DNA of 64,000 bases from Streptomyces sp. SAT1 (GTDB lineage: Bacteria; Actinomycetota; Actinomycetes; Streptomycetales; Streptomycetaceae). Location: NCBI RefSeq assembly GCF_001654495.1, contig NZ_CP015849.1, positions 4,005,501 through 4,069,500 on the forward strand, read 5' to 3'. Below the pieces are notes generated by a model. The model saw only the letters and a program-made list of their open reading frames with translations, ran no database searches and had not been told where the DNA came from. Positions 9,264 through 17,056 of the stretch are shown here, one piece after another. The translations under genes were made by a program, and so were the position numbers. Positions within the stretch are counted from its first letter, which is position 1. Each line of letters begins with the position of its first letter.

Positions 9264-10028
9264 TCAGGCCGGCCCGTCCGGTGCCTCACCGGACGGGGCC
9301 GCCGGTGCCTCGCCGTCCGTCAGGAACTCCGCCAGGAGGCGGGTGACGAACTGCTCGGCGCGTGCCTTGTCGAGACCGAGGCCGCTCAGCGGGCCGTCGC
9401 CGTTCTCCTGCTCCAGGAGGGCGAGAAGGATGTGCTCGGTGCCGATGTAGTTGTGGCCGAGGCGCAGGGCCTCGCGGAAGGTGAGTTCCAGGGCCTTCTT
9501 GGCGGCGGGGCCGTAGGGGACGAGGTCGGGTGCGTCGGCGGATGCCGGCGGCAGCGCGGCGGACGCGGCCCGCCGGACCGCCTCCAGGGTCACGCCCTGC
9601 TCCTGGATCACCTTGGAGGCGAGCGCCTCCGGCTCGCTGAGCAGGCCCAGGACGAGGTGGGCGGGCAGTCCCTCGGTGTTCCCCGCGGACTTGGCCGCCT
9701 CGTGCGCGGCCATGACGACCTTCCGCGCGCGGGCCGTGTAGCGGCTGAAGCCCTGGCTGGGGTCGAGATCGGCGGACTCCTTGGGCACGAACCGCTTCTG
9801 CGCGGCCTGCCGGGTGACGCCCATGCTCGCGCCGATGTCGGTCCAGGAGGCGCCGGAGCGGCGGGCCTGGTCGACGAAGTGCCCGATGAGGTGGTCGGCC
9901 ACCTCGCCCAGGTGCTCGCCTGCGATGACGGCGTCCTGGAGCTGTTCGAGGGGTTCCTGGTGAGCGTTCTTGATGGCCGAGATGAGGTCGTCGAGACGGA
10001 CCGTCGACCGGATGCTGGGGTTCGTCAT
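9264..10028 (-). CDS. Clp_N-domain protein with an N-terminal helix-turn-helix (predicted autoregulator)
   Basis: 254 residues. Residues about 55-75 (SWTDIGASMGVTRQAAQKRF) form a recognisable helix-turn-helix. Residues about 85-240 hold two Clp_N (ClpA/C N-domain) repeats with the signature HNYIGTEHILLALL also seen in ClpC at the right end of this window. There is no AAA+ domain, so it is not a chaperone. It may use the substrate-binding N-domain fold to sense misfolded protein or a ligand and regulate transcription (inference). ATG 10028 lies 2 bp from a palindrome and 6 nt after a -10 hexamer, so the mRNA is probably leaderless. Confidence 0.78.
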   Translation of the reverse strand: MTNPSIRSTVRLDDLISAIKNAHQEPLEQLQDAVIAGEHLGEVADHLIGHFVDQARRSGASWTDIGASMGVTRQAAQKRFVPKESADLDPSQGFSRYTARARKVVMAAHEAAKSAGNTEGLPAHLVLGLLSEPEALASKVIQEQGVTLEAVRRAASAALPPASADAPDLVPYGPAAKKALELTFREALRLGHNYIGTEHILLALLEQENGDGPLSGLGLDKARAEQFVTRLLAEFLTDGEAPAAPSGEAPDGPA

Positions 10029-10030
10029 AT

Positions 10031-10075
10031 GTCAACCGTAGGTTGACAGTGGTGGGGTGTCAACCTCGGGTTGAC
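10031..10075 (-). promoter_or_regulatory. Promoter with two palindromic operators upstream of the Clp_N regulator
   Basis: Two 17-bp perfect palindromes, GTCAACC-N3-GGTTGAC, lie at 10031-10047 and 10059-10075, centres 28 bp apart. Read on the minus strand, TTGACA (-35, 10063-10058), a 17-bp spacer and TACGGT (-10, 10040-10035) sit inside them. The start codon at 10028 is 6 nt beyond the -10. A repressor bound here would cover both promoter hexamers. Confidence 0.75.
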
Positions 10076-10173
10076 ATGAAGGCCGTGGTGCCTCACCGCT
10101 CGCGAGTCGCAGAGTTGTCCACAGGCTGTGGACGGTCAGTCGGTCCGTCGGCCCGGCGTGGCACGATCGGTCC

Positions 10174-11430
10174 GTGACCCGTACGACCAGCTCCGCCGAT
10201 CCTTCCGACCACTCCGGTCCCTCCAGTTCCTCCGGCTCCTCCACTTCCTCTGGTTCCTCTGGTTCCTCTGGTTCCTCTGGTTCCTCTGGCTCCTCTGGCT
10301 CCTCTGGTTCCTCCGGCGAACCCGGGACCGTCGTCGACCGCGCTCTCCGGGCCGCCCTCTACGCCGCCTCCGACGACGCCCTCGACACGGGCGCCTCCCT
10401 GCTCGCCGCCGCCCCCGCCGCGGACGCCGAACTCGGGCGGCGCGGCGAGGAGTTCGTGGCGGTCGCCTGGCAGCGCGGCTGGCAGCCCGCCGACGTGGTG
10501 CGGATCGTGGGGCGTGAGCTGGGTGAGGAGCACGTACGCCTCGCCGCCTCGCTGATCCGGGCCCAGGCCCGGCACGACGGGCCGCGCGGGCGGCGCTGGA
10601 CCGCCCAGCTCGACGAGCTGACCCACGCGGAGCCGGGCCGGACCGACCGCTTCTCGTACGCCACCGCCGTGCTGGAGCTGTACCGCCTGCTGCTGCGGCT
10701 GCCCGCGCTGGAGCACCTGGACGAGGCGGCCGGCCCCGCCCCGGCGGGGGCGCCGGGGGCCGAGTCCCGGATGCTCGGCCGGATCCGCGCGCTGCTGGCC
10801 AAGGCCGAGGCGACCGGGTTCCCGGAGGAGGCGGAGGCGCTGAGCGCCAAGGCGCAGGAGCTGATGGCCCGGCACAGCGTCGACGAGGCGCTGCTCGCCG
10901 CCCGTGCTCCCGCGCCCGACGCGCCCGGCGCCTGCCGGATCGGTGTCGAGCCGCCGTACGAGCAGGCCAAGGCCGTACTGCTGGACGCCGTCGCCACCGC
11001 GAACCGCTGTCGCGCGGTGTGGAACGAGCCCCTGGGCTTCTCGACCGTCGTCGGCTTCGAGGCCGAACTGGAGGTGGTGGAGCTGCTGTACACCTCACTC
11101 CTCGTGCAGGCCACGACCGCCATGGCGAGGGCCGAGGCGGCGCAGCGGGCCGGCGGACGCAAACGGACCAAGACCTTCCGGCAGTCCTTCCTGGCCGCCT
11201 ACGCCCATCGCATCGGCACCCGCCTCGCCGCTGCCGCCGAGACCCAGATCACCGAGGACCTGCTGCCGGTCCTGGCGAGCCGGGACGTCGCGGTGGGCGA
11301 CCGGCTGGACCGGTTGTTCCCGGAGACGACCACCACCCGGCTGCGGGGGGTGAGCGACGAGGCGGGCTGGACGGAGGGCGCGCAGGCGGCCGACCGGGCG
11401 CAGATGAGATCCCGCCGCCGGTTGGACTGA
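10174..11430 (+). CDS. DUF2786 domain-containing protein with a serine/glycine-rich N-terminus
   Basis: 418 residues from GTG 10174. Residues about 8-48 are nearly pure Ser/Gly, from a 9-bp tandem repeat. A central segment near residues 195-240 (MLGRIRALLAKAEATGFPEEAEALSAKAQELM) matches the DUF2786 domain, of unknown function, found in many actinomycete and phage proteins. The rest is helical and soluble; I see no membrane segment or signal peptide. It is divergent from the Clp_N regulator with a 145-bp gap, and the GTG lies 6 nt after CACGAT, a possible -10. Confidence 0.78.
   Translation: MTRTTSSADPSDHSGPSSSSGSSTSSGSSGSSGSSGSSGSSGSSGSSGEPGTVVDRALRAALYAASDDALDTGASLLAAAPAADAELGRRGEEFVAVAWQRGWQPADVVRIVGRELGEEHVRLAASLIRAQARHDGPRGRRWTAQLDELTHAEPGRTDRFSYATAVLELYRLLLRLPALEHLDEAAGPAPAGAPGAESRMLGRIRALLAKAEATGFPEEAEALSAKAQELMARHSVDEALLAARAPAPDAPGACRIGVEPPYEQAKAVLLDAVATANRCRAVWNEPLGFSTVVGFEAELEVVELLYTSLLVQATTAMARAEAAQRAGGRKRTKTFRQSFLAAYAHRIGTRLAAAAETQITEDLLPVLASRDVAVGDRLDRLFPETTTTRLRGVSDEAGWTEGAQAADRAQMRSRRRLD
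10246..10317 (+). repeat. 9-bp tandem repeat (TCCTCTGGT family) x8
   Basis: Four perfect units are followed by four with one or two changes. They encode Ser-Ser-Gly repeats in the DUF2786 protein, and length change would stay in frame. Confidence 0.9.
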
Positions 11431-11431
11431 A

Positions 11432-11495
11432 CCCGACTGCCCGACTGCCCGACTGCCCGACTGCCCGACTGCCCGACTGCCCGACCGCCCGACCA
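11432..11495 (+). repeat. 8-bp tandem repeat CCCGACTG x6 plus two degenerate units
   Basis: Six perfect copies (11432-11479) start two bases after the DUF2786 stop codon, then the array decays. It lies between convergent genes and is noncoding in the assigned frames. Confidence 0.9.
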
Positions 11496-11578
11496 GACCC
11501 GGACGGCCGGCTTCGGTCGTCGCCGGTCGCCCTCCGCGCGGTCCTCCGCGCAGCCCTCCGCCCGTCGGCCCCGGCTCG

Positions 11579-12148
11579 TCAGTCCCCCGCCTGCTGGAAG
11601 GCCGTCACCGACGCGTCCGGCTCGCTCGCGTCCTTCTTGCCCTGCACCGGGCCGTAGGACCACTTGGAGTCGAGGGCGTCGGCCGCACCGGGCAGGGCGA
11701 TCTTCAGCGAGGTCGCCGCGAGGCTCTTCCCGTCGCCCTCCTTGCCCCGCACATAGGTCAGGGTGAAGGACGCGGTGCCGCCCTTGGCGAGGGTGAGCTT
11801 CTGCGGCTGGCCCGCCTCGTCCGGTTTCACGGTCGCCGAGGTGCTTCCGGCGGCCAGGGTGACGGTGGGGAAGCCGTCCAGGGTGCACTGGGCACCCCGG
11901 TTGGTGAGGGTGACCGGGACGTCGCCCGTGTCACCGGCGGCGGGCGCGGCGTTGGCGGGGCCGACCTGGAGTCCGACCTCGCCGATACGGCAGGCGGAAC
12001 CGGCGGGACCGGCCGAACCGGCGGAGCCGGCGGAACTGTCGGTGTTCTTGCTGCCCGTGTCGCTGTCGGATCCGCTGCCGCCGCTGTCGCAGGCGGCGAG
12101 GAGAAGGGCCGCGGCTACGGCGGTGACGGTGAGGGGAATGGCGCGCAT
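11579..12148 (-). CDS. DUF4232-type secreted lipoprotein
   Basis: 189 residues. It has an N-terminal lipoprotein signal peptide (MRAIPLTVTAVAAALLLAAC, predicted acylated Cys20), a Ser/Gly/Asp linker, then a beta-rich domain (ACRIGEVGLQV ... VTLTNRGAQCTLDGFPTV) characteristic of DUF4232 proteins of actinomycetes. It is exported and anchored outside the membrane; the function is unknown. ATG 12148 is preceded by GAGGAAG. A second, unrelated lipoprotein gene lies directly upstream on the same strand. Confidence 0.83.
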   Translation of the reverse strand: MRAIPLTVTAVAAALLLAACDSGGSGSDSDTGSKNTDSSAGSAGSAGPAGSACRIGEVGLQVGPANAAPAAGDTGDVPVTLTNRGAQCTLDGFPTVTLAAGSTSATVKPDEAGQPQKLTLAKGGTASFTLTYVRGKEGDGKSLAATSLKIALPGAADALDSKWSYGPVQGKKDASEPDASVTAFQQAGD

Positions 12149-12272
12149 GTGCTGCTTCCTCGGGTCGTGACGATGCTCGACGATCATCACGTACGAGCGG
12201 GCCGCGCGGTTGCCCGCCCCACCCGCCTCGGACGTCGCGGACCTTGCGGGACCCCGTGGGTCTCGCGGACGC

Positions 12273-12851
12273 TCAGGAACCGCTGCTCGCCGTGGGCAGC
12301 CCCGACGGTAGCGCCCCGCCCTCGGCCCGGGTGTAGGTCTCCTTGCCGAGTCCACCCTCCCAGGTCACCTGGAGCGTGGTCCTGTTGACGGTCTCGACCG
12401 TGCCCGCCGACCGCGCCTTGCACGCGTCCAGGCGGATCACGTCCTTGCCCGCCTGCCCGGTCGCGGTCCCGGTGCACGTGGTCCGGTCGGTGGAGAACAG
12501 GGCCGCCTGACGGCCGGTGATGATGAGCACCACGGCCTTGCCGCCGCTGGTGGTGAGCCAACTGCCGTTCAGCGCACCGTCCGTGGCACCCGCGCCCCCA
12601 CCGCCCGTACCTCCGCCATCCGTACTCCCGCCGCCCGTGGCCGACGGCGTGGCGCCACCGGAGACATCCCCCTCGGCACCCCCGGCACCCGAGTCTCCGC
12701 CCTGGTCCCCGCCCCCGCTGCTGCAAGCTCCCAGCACGAACGCGCCCAACAGCGCGACGGCACCGACCCGCACCGCCACGGCCGTCCTGCTCGCCGACGC
12801 GGCTGTCCTGGCTGTCTTGGCCGTCCTGGCTGTCTTGACCGTCCTGTTCAC
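12273..12851 (-). CDS. Putative lipoprotein with a small beta domain
   Basis: 192 residues from GTG 12851, which follows GGGGGAG; an in-frame start 17 codons upstream lacks a ribosome binding site. The basic N-region (RTVKTARTAKTARTAAS, from a short DNA repeat) leads into a hydrophobic core and lipobox LGAC. A long Gly/Ser/Thr linker follows, then about 90 residues (LNGSWLTTSGGKAVVLIITG ... TTCTGTATG) that may form a small beta barrel with one disulfide. No function can be assigned. Confidence 0.7.
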   Translation of the reverse strand: MNRTVKTARTAKTARTAASASRTAVAVRVGAVALLGAFVLGACSSGGGDQGGDSGAGGAEGDVSGGATPSATGGGSTDGGGTGGGGAGATDGALNGSWLTTSGGKAVVLIITGRQAALFSTDRTTCTGTATGQAGKDVIRLDACKARSAGTVETVNRTTLQVTWEGGLGKETYTRAEGGALPSGLPTASSGS

Positions 12852-13237
12852 CGAGCTCCCCCAACCTGGCGGCGGTGTTCCGACCGGCGGCCGGTGCACC
12901 ACCGGCAGGCTATCGGGTCACGTTCACGCAACCCCCGCGCGGAGACGGAACACCGCGGGCCTCCCGTGCGTCTTTCCTGGAGTGCACGTGTCAGTACGGG
13001 CGCGGAGTACGGGCGCGCCCGGCGGACGGACAGGGCACGGGACGCGCATGCCCGGTCCTTTCGGGGGCAAACGCTGCATCAGCTTCGGTAAAGCGCTCGT
13101 CAAAGCTGTAACGGCCGCACCACTCCGCGTGCACGTGCATCTGCTCATGCACCTGCACATGAACAAGGTTATGATCCGGATCAGTTGACCGATGCATCAA
13201 TGGCCATACCAGCCAGTGCACCACCGGGGAGCGACCT
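12852..13237. promoter_or_regulatory. 386-bp control region of the DUF397 gene with a 17-bp element at 13128-13144
   Basis: No gene seen. The segment 13128-13144 is the reverse complement of GCAGATGCACGTGCACG, which recurs identically at 14282-14298 across the neighbouring cluster. A palindrome GATGCATC lies at 13191-13198, just upstream of the DUF397 start. I infer operator sites for the XRE regulator of this cluster. Confidence 0.55.
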
Positions 13238-13507
13238 GTGAACCACGACGTCGAGGGCGTGTACGGGGAGTGCGACGTGTACAACGGCATGGCGGCCGAA
13301 CGGCTGCGAGGGGTGGCCTGGCAGAAGAGCCGGCACAGCAACTCACAGGGCTCGTGCGTGGAGTTCGCGCGCCTGCCGGGCGGGGACGTGGCGGTGCGGA
13401 ACTCCCGCTTCCCCGACGGTCCCGCGCTCGTCTACACGCGCGCGGAGATAGAGGCCATGCTGCTGGGCATCAAGGACGGCGAGTTCGACCATCTGATCGC
13501 CGGCTGA
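13238..13507 (+). CDS. DUF397 protein of a WhiJ/Scr1-type regulatory cluster
   Basis: 89 residues. WQKSRHSNSQGSCVEFARL and VAVRNSRFPDGPALVYTRAE are the signature of DUF397. These are small acidic proteins that partner XRE-DUF5753 regulators in Streptomyces, some described as toxin-antitoxin-like (Scr1/Scr2) and others as WhiJ partners. GTG 13238 follows GGGGAG. Together with the ATPase and XRE genes to the right it forms the usual three-gene set controlling development or antibiotic production. It ends at a bidirectional hairpin. Confidence 0.85.
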   Translation: MNHDVEGVYGECDVYNGMAAERLRGVAWQKSRHSNSQGSCVEFARLPGGDVAVRNSRFPDGPALVYTRAEIEAMLLGIKDGEFDHLIAG

Positions 13508-13584
13508 CGAAACGAATCGCCACACCACGGGGGCAGACACCCGGCAGGCCGGACCGGCCGCCACGGACCTCGTGACGCGCGTAG

Positions 13585-13612
13585 AACCGCGGCATCGCAC
13601 AACGCCGCGGTT
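13585..13612. terminator. Bidirectional hairpin between convergent genes
   Basis: AACCGCGGC (13585-13593) pairs with GCCGCGGTT (13604-13612) around a 10-nt loop. It sits between the ends of the DUF397 gene and the ATPase gene. Confidence 0.6.
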
Positions 13613-13639
13613 CCTCGGACCGGGCCGCGGATCCGCAGC

Positions 13640-14179
13640 TCAGAGGGCCGACGGTACGGCGGGCGCGACCGGCGCGACCGGTACGGCGGGCCCCAGCCGG
13701 AACAGCGCCCAGACGACCTTGCCGCCCAGCGTGCCGGCCAGCGGGTGCCAGCCCCAGCCGTCGCTGAAGGAGTCGACGAGGAACAGCCCTCGGCCCGACT
13801 CGGCGGAGAAGTCGTCGCTCTCGCGGGCCACCGGACTCTCCCGGCTCGGGTCGCGCACGGCGCACACCAGCCGTTCGGTCCAGTGCATCAGGTGCAGCCG
13901 CACCGACGGGCCGTGGTCGCACGCGCGCGGTCCCGGCGCGTCCGGCAGCGCGTGCCGGAGGGCGTTGGTGACCAGTTCGGAGACGACCAGGCAGACGTCG
14001 TCGAAACGCTCGCCCAGGTCCCACTGGTCGAGCGTGGCGCGGGTGAACTGCCGTGCCTCGCGCACGGCTTCGAAGCGGGCGGGCAGCGCGCAGGAGGCGG
14101 CATCGCACACGGCGGAGGGGTCCAGTGGCGGAAGGCCCTGCCGTAACGGCTGGAGCATGGTCGATCCATTCGTCCCCAT
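13640..14179 (-). CDS. RsbW-like ATP-binding protein (HATPase_c_2, anti-sigma-type)
   Basis: 179 residues. The GHKL ATPase fold is shown by the N-box VVSELVTNALRHA, an acidic middle region and the G-box-like AESGRGLFLVDSFSDGWG. Such stand-alone ATPases act as anti-sigma or regulatory kinases and are typical members of WhiJ/AbaA-type clusters. ATG 14179 follows GGGAG at good spacing; an ATG 13 codons upstream lacks one. Codon 12 is TTA (14146-14144), unusual in Streptomyces and a marker of bldA-dependent translation. Its promoter region is shared with the divergent XRE gene. Confidence 0.85.
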   Translation of the reverse strand: MGTNGSTMLQPLRQGLPPLDPSAVCDAASCALPARFEAVREARQFTRATLDQWDLGERFDDVCLVVSELVTNALRHALPDAPGPRACDHGPSVRLHLMHWTERLVCAVRDPSRESPVARESDDFSAESGRGLFLVDSFSDGWGWHPLAGTLGGKVVWALFRLGPAVPVAPVAPAVPSAL

Positions 14180-14493
14180 GCGAGGCACTCCCGGGAAATC
14201 GCGATCGTTGCGATGCATTGGTCATTGCGATGCAGCGGTGGCGCGAGACCATGGTTTCGGATGCGTACAGCAGATGCAAGGGCAGATGCACGTGCACGTG
14301 ACCGAATTGGGCCCTCCCGTACCGCTTACTGGCCATTTTTTCCGCCATCTTCTCGACCGCCGATTGCCTTCTTCTCGCCTCTCGCTGTGCGCTTTCTGCG
14401 ATCTCTTTCCGTTTCCGTAATCATGCGAGTACTGCTCGAAGTGTTTTAGTGGCAGACTGCGGCTCTTGAAGACGGTTGGGGAGGCTGGCGAAC
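14180..14493. promoter_or_regulatory. Divergent control region with repeated GATGCA boxes and the shared 17-mer (14282-14298)
   Basis: GATGCA occurs at 14212, 14229, 14273 and 14285, with GATGCG at 14260. The last is part of GCAGATGCACGTGCACG (14282-14298), identical and inverted relative to the copy upstream of DUF397. The right half of this gap is a lower-GC, pyrimidine-rich stretch. These are likely binding sites for the XRE protein or a developmental regulator. Confidence 0.6.
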
Positions 14494-15354
14494 GTGAGCG
14501 CGGGAGAGCCCGGATCGGTGGTGCGGCGCATGCTGCTCGGCTCGCAACTCAGGCGGCTGCGGGAGGCACGGGGGATCACGCGGGAGGCGGCGGGCTACTC
14601 GATCCGCGCCTCGGAGTCGAAGATCAGCCGGATGGAGCTGGGCCGGGTGAGCTTCAAGACCCGTGACGTGGAAGACCTGCTGACGCTCTACGGCATCACG
14701 GACGGCGCCGAGCGCACCTCGCTCCTCTCGCTCGCCAAAGAGGCCAACGTCGCGGGCTGGTGGCACAGTTACTCCGACGTCCTGCCCAGCTGGTTCCCCA
14801 CCTATGTGGGCCTGGAGGGCGCGGCGTCGCTGATCCGCGTCTACGAGGTGCAGTTCGTGCACGGCCTGCTCCAGACCGAGGCGTACGCCCGCGCGGTGGT
14901 GAGGCGCGGCATGCAGGGCGCGAGCGAGGCGGACGTGGAGCGCCGGGTCGCGCTGCGCCTGGAGCGGCAGAAGTACCTCGTCTCCGAGAACGCGCCGGAG
15001 CTGCACATCGTCCTGGACGAGGCCGCCCTGCGCCGCCCCTACGGCGACCGCGCGGTCATGCGCGGCCAGTTGCAGCACCTGATCGAGTTCTCCGAGCGGC
15101 CCAACGTACGGCTCCAGGTCATGCCGTTCAGCTTCGGTGGGCACGCCGGTGAGTCCGGTGCCTTCACCATCCTCAGCTTCCCCGAGTCCGATCTGTCGGA
15201 CGTCGTCTATCTGGAGCAGCTCACCAGCGCCCTCTACCTGGACAAGCGCGAGGACGTCGCCCAGTACGAGCGGGCGCTCAAGGAGCTCCAGCACGACAGC
15301 CCCGGCCCGGACGAGAGCCGCGATGTGCTGCGGGGCCTGCTCCAGCTCTCCTGA
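14494..15354 (+). CDS. XRE-family regulator with DUF5753 (WhiJ/Scr1-type)
   Basis: 286 residues. An N-terminal helix-turn-helix (LRRLREARGITREAAGYSIR ... SKISRMELG, residues about 15-65) is followed by the DUF5753 effector domain, with YEVQFVHGLLQTEAYARAVV and LPSWFPTYVGLEGAA. This family pairs with DUF397 proteins and controls sporulation or antibiotic genes; some members work as antitoxins. GTG 14494 has GGGAGG ten bases upstream; TTG 14476 is less likely. It is transcribed away from the ATPase gene. Confidence 0.88.
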   Translation: MSAGEPGSVVRRMLLGSQLRRLREARGITREAAGYSIRASESKISRMELGRVSFKTRDVEDLLTLYGITDGAERTSLLSLAKEANVAGWWHSYSDVLPSWFPTYVGLEGAASLIRVYEVQFVHGLLQTEAYARAVVRRGMQGASEADVERRVALRLERQKYLVSENAPELHIVLDEAALRRPYGDRAVMRGQLQHLIEFSERPNVRLQVMPFSFGGHAGESGAFTILSFPESDLSDVVYLEQLTSALYLDKREDVAQYERALKELQHDSPGPDESRDVLRGLLQLS

Positions 15355-15441
15355 GCCGTCCCGGTTCGTCCCCAACTCGCCCCGCCCGCGCGTACGATGA
15401 CGTTCGATCAGACAGCGAGAGCCTGGGATTCGAGGGGTCAC

Positions 15442-16902
15442 ATGTCGTCCTACTTCACCGACCTGGCACGGCAGTACATCGACGGCGAGTGGCGCCAGGG
15501 CAGTGGCTCCTGGGACATCATCGACTTCAATCCGTACGACGACGAGAAGCTGGCCTCGATCACGATAGCCACCGTCGACGAGGTCGACGCGGCCTACCGC
15601 GCGGCGGCCCGTGCCCAGAAGCAGTGGGCCGCGACCAACCCCTACGCGCGCCGGCTGGTCTTCGAGAAGGCGCTGCGCCTGGTCGAGGAGCGCGAGCGGG
15701 AGATCACCGAGGTGATCATCGCCGAGCTGGGCGGTACGCACCTCAAGGCCGCCTTCGAGCTGCACCTCGTCAAGGAGTTCCTCCGCGAGTCGGTCCATCT
15801 GGCGCTGGCCCCCGAGGGCAGGATCCTGCCGTCGCCGTCCGACGGCAAGGAGAACCGCGTCTACCGCGTCCCGGTCGGCGTCGTCGGCGTCATCAGCCCC
15901 TTCAACTTCCCGTTCCTGCTGTCGGTCAAGTCGGTCGCCCCGGCGCTCGCGCTCGGCAACGCCGTGGTGCTCAAGCCGCACCAGAACACGCCCATCGCCG
16001 GCGGCACCCTGGTCGCGAAGATCTTCGAGGACGCGGGTCTGCCCGGCGGTCTGCTCAACGTCGTCGTCACGGACATCGCCGAGATCGGTGACGCGTTCAT
16101 CGAGCACCCGGTCCCGAAGGTGATCTCCTTCACCGGCTCCGACAAGGTCGGCCGGCACGTGGCCACCGTGTGCGCCGCGAACTTCAAGCGCTCCGTGCTC
16201 GAACTGGGCGGCAACAGCGCGATCGTGGTCCTGGACGACGCCGACCTCGACTACGCGGTCGACGCGGCCGTCTTCAGCCGCTACGTCCACCAGGGCCAGG
16301 TCTGCATGGCGGCGAACCGGGTCCTCGTGGACCGTTCGGTCGCCGAGGAGTTCACCGGGAAGTTCGTCGCCAAGGTGAAGTCGCTGAAGGTCGGCGACCC
16401 GCGCGACCCGGGAACGGTCATCGGCCCGGTGATCAACTCGGCGCAGGCGAACGCGGTGTCCGGCACCGTGGAGCAGGCCATCGCCGAGGGCGCGACGGCG
16501 CTGGTCCACGGCACCACCCGGGACAACCTGGTCGCCCCCTCCGTCCTGACCGGGGTGCCCGCCGACTCCGCGCTGCTCCAGCAGGAGGTCTTCGGGCCGG
16601 TCGCCTTCCTCATCCCCTTCGACGGCGAGGAGGAGGCGGTCCGGATCGTCAACGACACCCCGTACGGCCTCAGCGGCGCCGTGCACACGGCGGACATCGA
16701 GCGCGGTGTGGCCTTCGCCAAGCGGATCGACACCGGCATGTTCCATGTGAACGACGGCACCGTCCACGACGAGCCGCTGGTCCCCTTCGGCGGCGAGAAG
16801 CACTCCGGCATCGGCCGGCTCAACGGCGAGACGACCGTGGACGCCTTCACCACGGTGAAGTGGATCTCGGTCCAGCACGGCCGCAGCGGCTTCCCGTTCT
16901 GA
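15442..16902 (+). CDS. NAD(P)-dependent aldehyde dehydrogenase
   Basis: 486 residues, normal for the ALDH superfamily. It has the NAD-site segment ISPFNFPFLLSVKSVAPALA, the general-base motif LELGGNSAIV, the catalytic Cys in GQVCMAANR and the C-terminal EVFGPVAFLIPF. It oxidises an aldehyde to the acid in the cytosol; homologues are annotated as benzaldehyde or salicylaldehyde dehydrogenases, but the substrate is not certain. ATG 15442 follows GAGGGGT. It follows the XRE gene with an 87-bp gap and may be independently transcribed. Confidence 0.9.
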   Translation: MSSYFTDLARQYIDGEWRQGSGSWDIIDFNPYDDEKLASITIATVDEVDAAYRAAARAQKQWAATNPYARRLVFEKALRLVEEREREITEVIIAELGGTHLKAAFELHLVKEFLRESVHLALAPEGRILPSPSDGKENRVYRVPVGVVGVISPFNFPFLLSVKSVAPALALGNAVVLKPHQNTPIAGGTLVAKIFEDAGLPGGLLNVVVTDIAEIGDAFIEHPVPKVISFTGSDKVGRHVATVCAANFKRSVLELGGNSAIVVLDDADLDYAVDAAVFSRYVHQGQVCMAANRVLVDRSVAEEFTGKFVAKVKSLKVGDPRDPGTVIGPVINSAQANAVSGTVEQAIAEGATALVHGTTRDNLVAPSVLTGVPADSALLQQEVFGPVAFLIPFDGEEEAVRIVNDTPYGLSGAVHTADIERGVAFAKRIDTGMFHVNDGTVHDEPLVPFGGEKHSGIGRLNGETTVDAFTTVKWISVQHGRSGFPF

Positions 16903-17043
16903 CGGGCGACCGGCTGACCGGCTGACGCCTGACGGGACCGGCCCGCTCCGCCCGCCGTCCTCCTCGCCCGCCGTCCTCCCCGCTCTTCGTCCGTCCCGCC
17001 GCCGTCCGCCCGGCCCTCGCGCGGCCGGGCGGGGCGGCGGCCA

Positions 17044-17049
17044 TAACCT
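17044..17049 (+). promoter_or_regulatory. -10 hexamer TAACCT of padR, leaderless configuration
   Basis: TAACCT ends 7 nt before ATG 17057, and no Shine-Dalgarno sequence can fit between. Transcription probably starts at the start codon. Confidence 0.5.
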
Positions 17050-17056
17050 GGACCGC

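Noticed and set aside
13111..13196. Possible small RNA or riboswitch before DUF397
   Set aside because: Alternating GTGCA/TGCAC pieces look like protein-binding boxes; no long stable stem or known riboswitch core seen.
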